DNA of 20,765 bases from the NCBI GenBank assembly GCA_013002285.1, contig JABDKJ010000027.1:1-20765 (forward strand). Direction: 5' to 3'. The notes beneath the pieces were generated by a model. It was not told the DNA's origin. It saw nothing but the letters and a program-made list of their open reading frames with translations, and made no database searches. Below are positions 1 through 7,562 of the stretch, in pieces. Source of the DNA: Flavobacteriales bacterium (GTDB lineage Bacteria > Bacteroidota > Bacteroidia > Flavobacteriales > JABDKJ01). The position numbers were made by a program, and so were the translations under genes. Numbering within the stretch: position 1 is the first letter of the stretch; each line of letters starts with the position of its first letter.

Positions 1-346
1 CGTTAGAAGTGATCGTTACAGATTTGTTGATAGGACCAACTCTCTTTGTATCGTATTTCACTTTCATAACAGAACTTTCACCTGGCATGATAGGTTCTTT
101 TTCCCACGTAGGAACTGTACATCCACAAGATCCTTTAGCGTTGCTAATGATCAAAGGCTCGTTTCCAGTGTTCGTGATCAAGAATTCGCAAAAAGGATCA
201 GATCCTTTGTCAATCTCACCATAATCGTGAACGTCTTTATCTACTGTCATTACTGCACCATCTTGCAGTTGTAATTGTTGAGCATTTAATTGAACTCCTG
301 CTACTGAGAAGATCATTACTGCTACTGCTATTAAAATATTTTTCAT
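1..346 (-). CDS. DUF1573 domain protein, secreted or periplasmic (3' end outside window)
   Basis: An open frame runs on the minus strand from the ATG at 346-344 to the left edge, so about 115 N-terminal residues are visible and the C-terminus is missing. Residues 1-22 are a typical signal peptide (MKNILIAVAVMIFSVAG, then a cut near LNAQ). The mature part matches DUF1573: a V/DYG-E-I-KGSDP segment, then NTGNEPLIISNAKGSCGCTVP and a lysine/glutamate-proline stretch before MPGES. This GSCGCT..W...PI.PG pattern is the family hallmark. DUF1573 proteins are small, common in Bacteroidota, predicted to form an Ig-like (ASH/MSP-type) beta sandwich, and have no established biochemical role. The gene lies downstream of the T9SS protein gene on the same strand, with 173 bp between them and its own -7-like element, so it is probably transcribed separately. 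Confidence 0.88.
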   Translation of the reverse strand, partial: MKNILIAVAVMIFSVAGVQLNAQQLQLQDGAVMTVDKDVHDYGEIDKGSDPFCEFLITNTGNEPLIISNAKGSCGCTVPTWEKEPIMPGESSVMKVKYDTKRVGPINKSVTITSN

Positions 347-378
347 AATTGATCTTATTTGATTTAAAACTTACAGAA

Positions 379-386
379 CAAATATA
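379..386 (-). promoter_or_regulatory. -7 element (TATATTTG) for the DUF1573 gene
   Basis: Read on the minus strand, this is TATATTTG, an exact match to the Bacteroidota sigma-A -7 consensus TAnnTTTG, 32 nt before the DUF1573 start codon. I see no good TTTG -33 element at 19-20 nt spacing, so this is a half-site match only. Confidence 0.4.
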
Positions 387-482
387 CGGCCAAAACGAAA
401 TGGAGGTACATTTTTAACAGATCATTAACAGGGCCTTTTTTGACTTTTTATTTGCTGAATAACGTGTAGAATATATTTTAAA

Positions 483-499
483 TTACTGATATACAGTAA
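483..499 (-). terminator. Weak hairpin after the T9SS protein gene
   Basis: TTACTG and CAGTAA form a 6-bp stem with a 5-nt loop, 21-37 nt beyond the stop codon of the minus-strand gene ending at 520. The following minus-strand bases are A/T-rich but contain no continuous T-run, so this is a poor intrinsic terminator at best. Confidence 0.25.
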
Positions 500-519
500 G
501 TTGCGTAATTTTTCGAAAA

Positions 520-2796
520 TTATCTGATCTGAGTGATGTGGCCAAATATCCTATCCTGTTTCAGGTGCCCTTTAGCATTCACAACTGTATAAGTGATCAC
601 ATAATTATAGATGTTTGAAGCATGTAAAAAACCTTCAGTTTCATATTCACCGTTCCAAACAGCATCTGGATCTTCTGTATGAAAAACTGGTGTTCCCCAG
701 CGATCATGTATGGTCATCTCATATTTAATGAAGTCACAATTATATGTGATCCCAAATTGATCATTGAATCCATCAGCATTTGGTGTGAATGAATTTGGTG
801 CAAATACACTGCAATCGCAATCCTCAAAAAATACATCTGCTGTGTAGCTAAAACTACCGCAAGCATTTTCGATCTCAGCAGAATACATTCCTGTGGACCG
901 AACTATGATCTCATCACTTGTCTCACCGGTTGACCATACAGCAGTTCCATTGTTTTCCCAAACCTGAAGCACTACTTCTTCTCCCCAACATTCGGTGATC
1001 TCTTTCAGGCCATAAGGTGATCGATAGTGTTTTTCGATCCTCAATGTATCAGAGACATAACAGCTATCTAATAGAATATCTACCCAATATGTTCCTGCTT
1101 CGCTAAAATGCCTGATGTTTCCTTCAATATTATCCGACCAGAAGATCTGTTCGGGGTCTAAATAAGATAAATTGACGGTATGCACGCTATCATCACAGAT
1201 CTCAACATCTGAAAGTAAAATGGGGTTTTGTGGGACTACAGTAAGCAAAGTTTGAATGGATGAATCACAACCCATTGTTGTAGAAAAATCATCGTAATAG
1301 ATACCTGTTTCACTGTAAACACTAGAGCCTACTTTTACGTTTTGGCCTTCGCAGATGTCAAAACTTTGGGTTATTGCTTCATCTTCGTGAAAATCCAACG
1401 AAGTATTCACAACACTGTCACAGCCGTTTACTGTTGTATAAACATCAGTATACAAGCCCGATGAGATGTAAACCGAACTTCCCTCAACATAAGATTCTCC
1501 AGCACAAAGGTCAAAGTGTTTATCTATCGAGATAATTTCTTCTACCACCAGCCTTAATTCTAGTATACTATCACACCCTGCAGAAGAAATTAGAATGACT
1601 TGTACGGTATCGCTAGCTGAGTGGTCAACTCCCTGAAATGAATAACTGTCTCCAAAACAGATCTGTTCATTTAGAATATCATGATGGTTTGGGTTTACCT
1701 CTAGTACCGTATTGATCGTGCTATCACAACCTAAGACACTAGGATAGACATATGAATAGGCCCCCGAAGTGTCGTATGTATCTGTTCCTTCATAGTGGCT
1801 TTCACCATCGCAGATCGAAATGTTTTTATTAAGGATAGGAGAGGGGTTTACAGACAAGTCTACAACTACAACACTGTCGCAACCTTGCGAGCTTATGTGT
1901 ATGTACGTGTATGTTCCAGGGGCGTTATAAGTTGCTGTTCCTTCGCTATAAATTTGGCCTTGGCAGATCTCAGCATTTTTCGAATATGAATGCACTTGGT
2001 TAACTGATAAATTTACTTGAACAATACTGTCACAAGTCGCTGTATTTTCAAAAGTGTGGTAATAAGTTCCAGGTACAGACCATGAATTTCCGAAGTAATC
2101 AAAACTTTCACCATCGCAAATGCTTTCATCTTTTATGATGGGTCCTTCTATCATTCGGACATCATCAAGTCCCATATAAACCCAATTACTTACTGTACTT
2201 TGTGGAGCAAAAGCAATAAGGTCGTGAGCAAAATTTGCCGTGAAGATCAATTCATGTTCAACCCAACCATCACCTGAAGAAACTACTGCGGTTGTTCCTA
2301 TCATTTCATCTAAACCACATTGATTGGTTGCCGCATAAATATCCAGGTATCCGGGATGGTCTCCATAACCACCACCTCCCCATAAAGGAAAAACACCAGG
2401 GTTTGGCACCACCGCAAATTTGAATCTCAAGTAATATGTATTGCCTACAATGAGGGTTGAAGTTAAATGACCTTGTGGTCTTTCACCAGCACCATTGTCT
2501 AAGGAATGAAAACCTAGAAAATTATCACCATCTGGACCCATTTGGGTTACTCCCCATAAACCAGGCTGAATATCAACAGAACCGGAGCAATTTGACCAAC
2601 CATTTGGTAATAATGGGCTAGGAGCACCTGAAACTCCAGTATTCACAAAATTAGGGTCACAAGCCGTCATCATGGATGAATTTGGTGGGGCTACATGTAT
2701 ATCATTGATAATCAGACTATTCGTTTTGCTAAAATGAATTAATAGACTAAATAGAATACAGAATAATATCCTTTTGGATGTTTCTAAAGAGTTCAA
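520..2796 (-). CDS. Secreted repeat protein with T9SS type B (CHU_C, gliding-associated) C-terminal sorting domain
   Basis: A 758-residue protein. It starts with TTG (2796-2794); this start gives a clear signal peptide (KRILFCILFSLLIHFS, residues 8-23) and no better ATG lies near. Residues about 40-220 form a glycine- and aromatic-rich domain resembling lectin or carbohydrate-binding jelly rolls; I cannot name the family. Residues 226-531 are six tandem repeats of exactly 51 residues, each opening with IC.G or LC.G and carrying GCDS or TCDS 28 residues later. A seventh, divergent Cys-containing region follows. Residues about 665-758 are the gliding-motility-associated C-terminal domain: FTPN.DG.ND, IHDRWG, W.G and a hydrophobic end in ITQIR. 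By family knowledge this is a type B signal for export by the type IX secretion system across the outer membrane. Role: probably a surface adhesin or matrix protein (inference). Gliding itself is not implied. Confidence 0.88.
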   Translation of the reverse strand: MNSLETSKRILFCILFSLLIHFSKTNSLIINDIHVAPPNSSMMTACDPNFVNTGVSGAPSPLLPNGWSNCSGSVDIQPGLWGVTQMGPDGDNFLGFHSLDNGAGERPQGHLTSTLIVGNTYYLRFKFAVVPNPGVFPLWGGGGYGDHPGYLDIYAATNQCGLDEMIGTTAVVSSGDGWVEHELIFTANFAHDLIAFAPQSTVSNWVYMGLDDVRMIEGPIIKDESICDGESFDYFGNSWSVPGTYYHTFENTATCDSIVQVNLSVNQVHSYSKNAEICQGQIYSEGTATYNAPGTYTYIHISSQGCDSVVVVDLSVNPSPILNKNISICDGESHYEGTDTYDTSGAYSYVYPSVLGCDSTINTVLEVNPNHHDILNEQICFGDSYSFQGVDHSASDTVQVILISSAGCDSILELRLVVEEIISIDKHFDLCAGESYVEGSSVYISSGLYTDVYTTVNGCDSVVNTSLDFHEDEAITQSFDICEGQNVKVGSSVYSETGIYYDDFSTTMGCDSSIQTLLTVVPQNPILLSDVEICDDSVHTVNLSYLDPEQIFWSDNIEGNIRHFSEAGTYWVDILLDSCYVSDTLRIEKHYRSPYGLKEITECWGEEVVLQVWENNGTAVWSTGETSDEIIVRSTGMYSAEIENACGSFSYTADVFFEDCDCSVFAPNSFTPNADGFNDQFGITYNCDFIKYEMTIHDRWGTPVFHTEDPDAVWNGEYETEGFLHASNIYNYVITYTVVNAKGHLKQDRIFGHITQIR
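1204..2121 (-). repeat. Six 51-residue (153-bp) coding repeats with two Cys each
   Basis: Within the T9SS protein, first-position cysteines fall at residues 227, 278, 329, 380, 431 and 482, and second-position cysteines at 255, 306, 357, 408, 459 and 510. The period is 51 residues in every step and the Cys-Cys distance is 28 in every unit. Sequence between the cysteines is strongly diverged (shared features: Y/F.G near position 9, G.Y near 20, GCDS), so the register is kept without any insertion or deletion. A pair of cysteines per unit suggests one disulfide per module in the extracellular space. Confidence 0.85.
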
Positions 2797-2905
2797 TATT
2801 GTAAGCTGAGTTTAAAGAGTTTACGGCTTCTAAAGCATAGAGTTACAAAGAATTGAACGTGTTTTATGGCCTAAGAACTTGTTCGAACTTTTGTGAAAAT
2901 TGAAT

Positions 2906-2913
2906 TACTTTTG
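2906..2913 (+). promoter_or_regulatory. -7 element (TACTTTTG) for valS
   Basis: TACTTTTG is an exact TAnnTTTG match, 24 nt before the valS ATG in the 141-bp gap between divergent genes. A TTTG exists upstream (2890-2893), but its 12-nt spacing is too short, so the -33 half is not convincing. Confidence 0.4.
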
Positions 2914-2937
2914 ATGCTTAATTTTTTTGAAACCTAG

Positions 2938-5556
2938 ATGGAGATCCCAAAACAATACGACCCAAAGGTCACAGAAGATAAATGGTATTCTTATTGGCTT
3001 GAAAACGAATTTTTTAAGTCCGTTCCCGATTATAGAGAGTCGTATACAATAGTCATTCCTCCACCAAACGTTACGGGTGTTTTACACATGGGGCATATGC
3101 TCAACAATACTATTCAAGATGTGTTGATCAGACGCGCCAGAATGTTGGGTTATAATGCCTGTTGGGTGCCGGGAACAGATCATGCTTCTATCGCAACTGA
3201 GGCTAAAGTTGTTCAAAAACTCAGAAAAGAGGGCATCAAGAAATCTGATCTTTCCAGAGAGAAATTTCTGGAGCATGCATGGGAATGGAAAGAAAAACAT
3301 GGTGGAATAATTCTGGATCAATTAAAGAAATTAGGAGCGAGTTGTGATTGGGATCGGACACGCTTTACGATGGATCCAAAATATTCTGAAAGTGTGATCG
3401 ATGTATTTCTCGACCTATTTGAAAAAGGCAAGATCTACCGTGGTAAGAGAATGATCAATTGGGATCCTTCAGCTCTAACAGCGCTTTCAGATGAGGAGGT
3501 ATTCTATAAAGAGTCGCCTGGAAAATTATACCACGTTCGATACAAAGTCGCGGGTACAGAAAACGATTGGCTGACTATCGCTACAACAAGACCGGAAACG
3601 ATCTTGGGAGATACTGCCATTTGTATCCATCCTGATGATAAGAGATATGTTGATTTACATGGCAAGAAGGCAATCGTCCCAATGGTGGAAAGAGAAGTGC
3701 CGATCATTCTAGATGATTATGTAGATATGGAATTTGGAACGGGTTGTTTGAAGGTAACTCCAGCTCATGATATCAATGACAACGATCTGGGAAAGAAACA
3801 CAACTTGGAAGTGATCGATATCTTCAATGCAAATGGAACGATGAATGAAGATGCTCAGTTCTATATTGGTGAAGACCGTTTTGAAGTTAGGAAGATCATA
3901 GCCAAAGATCTTGAGGAAAAAGGGCATTTAGTGAAGACGGAAGATCACATTCACAATGTTGGTTATTCTGAAAGGACCAATGTGCCGATAGAACCGAGAT
4001 TATCTTTGCAATGGTTCGTGGACATGAAAGAACTATCTAAACCTGCCTTGGACAATGTGATGAATGACAACATCAAATTCTATCCTGAAAAATTCAAGAA
4101 TTCTTACAGGAATTGGATGGAAAATGTGAAAGATTGGTGCATTAGTCGTCAACTCTGGTGGGGACATCAGATACCCGCTTATTATTTTGGTGAAGGTGAA
4201 AATGAGTTTGTTGTTGCGAAGACCAAAGAAGAAGCTTTTGAGAAAGCGAGCGCAAAGTCTCCAGACGTTTCGATAGATGATCTTAAGCAAGATGAGGATG
4301 TGATGGACACATGGTTTTCATCCTGGTTGTGGCCCATTTCTGTTTTTGATGGGTTTTATAACAAAGAGGAGTTGGATTATTACTACCCAACAAAAGACTT
4401 GGTAACGGCACCTGAGATCATGTTCTTTTGGGTTGCCAGAATGATCATTGCAGGATATGAATATCAAGGGGAAAAACCATTTGAGAATGTTTACTATACG
4501 GGAATAGTGCGTGACAAACTGGGTAGAAAAATGAGTAAGTCGCTCGGTAACTCTCCTGACCCTATCGAACTCATGGATGAATATGGGGCAGATGGAGTTC
4601 GCGTAGGTATGTTGTTGACCTCGCCTGCGGGAAATGACTTGCCTTTTGATGTTAAGCTATGTGAACAAGGAAGGAATTTTTCAAATAAGATCTGGAATGC
4701 GTTCAGATTGGTGAAAGGGTGGGAGATCGAAGACAAGGAAGCATCTGGTTCTGCGAAGATCGCGGTGCAATGGCTTGATGCAAAGATCGATGAGGCTCTG
4801 GATTCTATAAACGACAACTTCTCAAAATTCAGGATCTCAGATGTTCTGATGACATCCTATAAATTGATCTGGGATGATTTCTGTTCTTGGTATTTGGAAA
4901 TGGTGAAGCCTCCTTTTGGAGACTCTATCGATAGAGATACTTATGAAAGGACCATTGCTTATTTTGAAACGTTGCTAAAGATCATTCATCCTTTCATGCC
5001 TTTCTTGAGTGAAGAGATCTGGCAATTGATCAGAGAACGTAAAAGTCCTCAGGAGTCGATCGTTTTGGCGAAATGGCCAGAAAAAAGTGGAGCTGACAAA
5101 ACTATGATCAAAGAATTTGCTGCTGTTGAGGATCTCATTTCCGGTGTGCGAAATGTTCGCAAAGCCAACAACATCGCCCAGAAAAATGCTCTGGAATTGC
5201 AGGTGAAAGTAAATACAGAACATAAAGAGAAATTCGATCCGGTGGTCAAGCACATTTGCAATATCAGTTCCATTGAAAAGACAAATGAAAAACCGGGAAT
5301 GGCCTATTCATTCATTTCGAGCAATAACGAATATTTCATTCCTTTCTCAGAAGAAATAGATGTTGAAGCTGAGAAGGAAAAGATCACAAAAGAATTGGAA
5401 TACACCAAAGGGTTTTTGATCAGTATTGACAAGAAGTTATCGAATGCGCGTTTTGTAGACAACGCACCGGAACAAGTTGTAAGCGCAGAACGTAAGAAGC
5501 AAAGTGATGCGCAGGAAAAGATCAAGATCCTTGAAGAAAAGCTTGCATCATTTTAG
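2938..5556 (+). CDS. valS: Valine--tRNA ligase
   Basis: A class I aminoacyl-tRNA synthetase of 872 residues, the usual size for bacterial ValRS. It charges tRNA-Val with valine in the cytoplasm and edits misactivated threonine. The HIGH motif appears as HMGH at residues 50-53 within PPPNVTGVLHMGH, typical of ValRS. The KMSKS loop is at 531-535, followed by LGNSPDP. The editing (CP1) domain lies between (TTRPETILGDTA near 218-229). The WWGHQIPAYY segment, anticodon-binding domain and a charged C-terminal coiled-coil arm (about 810-872) are present. The ATG at 2938 gives the expected N-terminus (IPKQYDPKVTEDKWY). A DksA-like gene follows after 3 bp, so the two are probably co-transcribed. The gene is intact. 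Confidence 0.98.
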   Translation: MEIPKQYDPKVTEDKWYSYWLENEFFKSVPDYRESYTIVIPPPNVTGVLHMGHMLNNTIQDVLIRRARMLGYNACWVPGTDHASIATEAKVVQKLRKEGIKKSDLSREKFLEHAWEWKEKHGGIILDQLKKLGASCDWDRTRFTMDPKYSESVIDVFLDLFEKGKIYRGKRMINWDPSALTALSDEEVFYKESPGKLYHVRYKVAGTENDWLTIATTRPETILGDTAICIHPDDKRYVDLHGKKAIVPMVEREVPIILDDYVDMEFGTGCLKVTPAHDINDNDLGKKHNLEVIDIFNANGTMNEDAQFYIGEDRFEVRKIIAKDLEEKGHLVKTEDHIHNVGYSERTNVPIEPRLSLQWFVDMKELSKPALDNVMNDNIKFYPEKFKNSYRNWMENVKDWCISRQLWWGHQIPAYYFGEGENEFVVAKTKEEAFEKASAKSPDVSIDDLKQDEDVMDTWFSSWLWPISVFDGFYNKEELDYYYPTKDLVTAPEIMFFWVARMIIAGYEYQGEKPFENVYYTGIVRDKLGRKMSKSLGNSPDPIELMDEYGADGVRVGMLLTSPAGNDLPFDVKLCEQGRNFSNKIWNAFRLVKGWEIEDKEASGSAKIAVQWLDAKIDEALDSINDNFSKFRISDVLMTSYKLIWDDFCSWYLEMVKPPFGDSIDRDTYERTIAYFETLLKIIHPFMPFLSEEIWQLIRERKSPQESIVLAKWPEKSGADKTMIKEFAAVEDLISGVRNVRKANNIAQKNALELQVKVNTEHKEKFDPVVKHICNISSIEKTNEKPGMAYSFISSNNEYFIPFSEEIDVEAEKEKITKELEYTKGFLISIDKKLSNARFVDNAPEQVVSAERKKQSDAQEKIKILEEKLASF

Positions 5557-5559
5557 GTC

Positions 5560-5898
5560 ATGACAGACGAACGGAAAGAAGAAATAAGAAAATTGATATT
5601 GAGCAATATGGCTCAAGTAGAGGAGAAGATCAAAGATCTAAAAGAGCTTACGAAACCTATTGCTCCGGAAAATGCGATAGGTAGGATAAGTCGAATGGAT
5701 GCCATAAACAATAAGAGTGTGAACGAGGCTGCTCTCAGAAAGACAGAAGAAAAGAAGTTCAATATGGAACGTGCTTTAGAAAGATTGACAACTGAAGATG
5801 ACTTTGGTATCTGTAAAAAATGTGGGGAAGAAATAATTGCCGGAAGGATCATGCTTATGCCAGAAAGTCCTTTTTGTACATCCTGCGCTAGTCGTTGA
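5560..5898 (+). CDS. DksA/TraR-type C4 zinc-finger protein
   Basis: A 112-residue protein with a helical, charged N-terminal half (residues 1-70, coiled-coil-like) and a C-terminal C4 zinc finger: CKKC at 85-88 and CTSC at 106-109, separated by the conserved GEEI..GR....P segment. This matches the TraR/DksA family, whose members enter the RNA polymerase secondary channel and alter initiation, some with ppGpp. The protein is shorter than E. coli DksA (151 residues), and the tip acidic residues of DksA cannot be placed with confidence, so polymerase regulation is inferred from the family only. It starts 3 bp after valS and is likely translated from the same mRNA. Its stop codon touches the stop codon of the convergent lipoprotein gene. 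Confidence 0.85.
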   Translation: MTDERKEEIRKLILSNMAQVEEKIKDLKELTKPIAPENAIGRISRMDAINNKSVNEAALRKTEEKKFNMERALERLTTEDDFGICKKCGEEIIAGRIMLMPESPFCTSCASR

Positions 5899-6486
5899 TC
5901 ATTCCTTTTCTTCGAAGTGCATTTTCTTTCCTACGAGCTGTCCTTTGTGATAATCGTACTCTTTTGCTAGATCACCTTTTTCATCATAGACCAATACCTT
6001 TCCGTGTAAGGTATCGTTGGTGAATTCTCGAATTGTATAGCGCGTGCCATCATCATACCACCCTCTCCATGTGCCTGTTTTTCGGTCGAGATCATATTCA
6101 TATTCATAACGCAAATTTCCGTTCGAATAATATTCTCTGTAGGCGCCATGTTGTTTTCCATCCTTTATAAAACCTTCTTTTTGTGGAGTTCCATCTTCAT
6201 ACCAAATAGACCATTCACCTTCTTTTCGTCCGTCTAAGTATGTCTGTTTGATCTGTTGTGTCCCATTTGAGAAAAAGTGATAGGCTACTCCAGAATACAA
6301 TTCGTTATCCAAGTATGCCAAAGCTTCACCATCTTTTTCTACTGTATTTAGGTTGGTAATGAGCACCGTTTTTTCTTGCAGGATCTCATCCGCGGTCGGG
6401 ATCTTTTCATCTGGTCTTGGCTTAAAACCACAGGCAGATAAAGCGAACATTAAAAAAATGACAATATATTTTTGTAAGGCTTTCAC
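5899..6486 (-). CDS. MORN-repeat lipoprotein (YwqK-like)
   Basis: A 195-residue protein starting with GTG (6486-6484). The N-terminus is a lipoprotein signal peptide (MKALQKYIVIFLMF) with lipobox LSAC, lipidated Cys at residue 19. From about residue 60 there are five to six MORN-variant repeats of 20-24 residues, e.g. YSNGNLRYEYEY, YEDGTPQKEGFIKDGKQHG, YDDGTRYTIREF and YDEKGDLAKEYDYHKGQLVG. Such proteins are annotated as MORN repeat variant or, by a doubtful transferred name, YwqK-family antitoxin. No toxin partner is visible here, so I would not call it an antitoxin. It probably sits on the periplasmic face or the cell surface; its function is unknown. It is convergent with the zinc-finger gene (stop codons adjacent) and divergent from the Ppx/GppA gene (105 bp). 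Confidence 0.82.
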   Translation of the reverse strand: MKALQKYIVIFLMFALSACGFKPRPDEKIPTADEILQEKTVLITNLNTVEKDGEALAYLDNELYSGVAYHFFSNGTQQIKQTYLDGRKEGEWSIWYEDGTPQKEGFIKDGKQHGAYREYYSNGNLRYEYEYDLDRKTGTWRGWYDDGTRYTIREFTNDTLHGKVLVYDEKGDLAKEYDYHKGQLVGKKMHFEEKE

Positions 6487-6503
6487 TATAAGATCGTGAT
6501 CGT

Positions 6504-6511
6504 CAAAAATA
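6504..6511 (-). promoter_or_regulatory. -7 element (TATTTTTG) for the MORN lipoprotein gene
   Basis: On the minus strand this reads TATTTTTG, an exact TAnnTTTG match 17 nt before the GTG start. No clear -33 TTTG is present at the usual spacing, and the region is A/T-rich, so chance occurrence is possible. Confidence 0.35.
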
Positions 6512-6591
6512 ATTGTTTTTGTGTTATTAAATTTTATTAATGTGACAAGTAATTAATACTTAACAATACTTTCTTTGTTCAAAATTATTGT

Positions 6592-7473
6592 TTGAAGTTT
6601 GCAGCTATAGACATAGGTTCCAATGCAGTAAGACTGCTGATAAAAAAGGTTATAAAAGAAAAAGGGGATATAGACTCCATCAAAGTTTCTTATACCAGGG
6701 TGCCAATAAGATTAGGAGGGGATGTGTTCACTAAGGGAGAGATCTCCAAAGAAAAACAAACACAGATCGTAAAGACCATAAAGGCATTTAAACACCTGAT
6801 GGATGTGCAGAGTATTAAATATTTCAGGGCTTGTGCTACATCGGCAATGCGAGAGGCGAAGAATAAAAAGGAAGTAGTAAAGCTCGTTGAAAAGGAAACC
6901 AAAATCAAACTGGACGTTATAAGCGGAGAAGAGGAGGCTAATTTGATAATATCCAACTTTGTGACCCAGGACCTCGAGAAGCAAAGTGTCTATCTGTACA
7001 TAGATGTCGGAGGGGGAAGCACTGAATTGTCCATCATTAAAAAAGGCAAAAAGGGGAAGGGTGCTTCGTTCAAGATCGGTACAGTTAGGTCTATCGAAAA
7101 GAAAGTGGATCAAGAAAGTTGGGATGAGCTAAAAGAGTATTGTCTCAGTTTAAAAAAGAAGTACAAAGCCATAAAAGGAATTGGGACCGGAGGGAATATT
7201 AACCGTATTTTTAAGGAGAGTAGACGCAAGACCTTTGAGAACATTTCTTTCAAAGAAATTGAACAGATCAAAGAATACATACAGTCTTTTTCAATGAAGG
7301 ACCGCGTTAGGCTTCTTAAACTAAAGCCAGATAGGGCAGATGTGATCATTCCGGCAGCTAAGATCTATCTTTTTGTGATGAAACATACTGGGATTAAGGA
7401 ACTTATAGTGCCTAGAATAGGTCTTTCAGATGGAATAATCTACGATCTATATCAAAGAACAATGGCCGAATAA
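6592..7473 (+). CDS. Ppx/GppA-family phosphatase, short form
   Basis: A 293-residue protein of the exopolyphosphatase / guanosine pentaphosphatase family (ASKHA fold), which hydrolyses polyphosphate or pppGpp. The start is TTG at 6592; it is fixed by the family N-terminus KFAAIDIGSNAVRLLI, which begins at the next codon. Visible motifs are the first phosphate loop DIGSNAVRLL (residues 7-16), the Glu cluster SGEEEA (111-116), DVGGGSTELS (from 138) and GTGGNI (near 198), all typical of active members. It consists only of the two ASKHA domains and lacks the C-terminal HD-like and helical domains of the roughly 500-residue E. coli Ppx and GppA; short forms are common in Bacteroidota. No ppk lies nearby, so the preferred substrate cannot be read from context. 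A near-match -7 element (TTTCTTTG, 6570-6577) lies 14 nt upstream. Confidence 0.88.
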   Translation: MKFAAIDIGSNAVRLLIKKVIKEKGDIDSIKVSYTRVPIRLGGDVFTKGEISKEKQTQIVKTIKAFKHLMDVQSIKYFRACATSAMREAKNKKEVVKLVEKETKIKLDVISGEEEANLIISNFVTQDLEKQSVYLYIDVGGGSTELSIIKKGKKGKGASFKIGTVRSIEKKVDQESWDELKEYCLSLKKKYKAIKGIGTGGNINRIFKESRRKTFENISFKEIEQIKEYIQSFSMKDRVRLLKLKPDRADVIIPAAKIYLFVMKHTGIKELIVPRIGLSDGIIYDLYQRTMAE

Positions 7474-7509
7474 AGCCCAAATTTTCGCTCTTCTTCATAA
7501 ACTAATTGG

Positions 7510-7517
7510 TATTTTTG
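7510..7517 (+). promoter_or_regulatory. -7 element (TATTTTTG) for icmF
   Basis: TATTTTTG is an exact TAnnTTTG match, 45 nt before the icmF ATG and 36 nt after the phosphatase stop codon. No convincing -33 TTTG is seen. Confidence 0.35.
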
Positions 7518-7562
7518 AGCCATCATTTCAGCTCGAATTATAAGCCTCATTAGACCTATTTC

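Noticed and set aside
9..224. 71-codon plus-strand frame at the left edge
   Set aside because: It is the opposite strand of the DUF1573 gene, whose minus-strand translation matches a known family.
3082..5525. Several minus-strand frames of 60-110 codons inside valS
   Set aside because: All lie antisense to a clearly conserved synthetase and show no family features.
5899..6486. MORN lipoprotein as an antitoxin of a toxin-antitoxin pair
   Set aside because: The YwqK label is a transferred name. The protein has a lipoprotein signal, no toxin gene is adjacent, and its neighbours are convergent or divergent.
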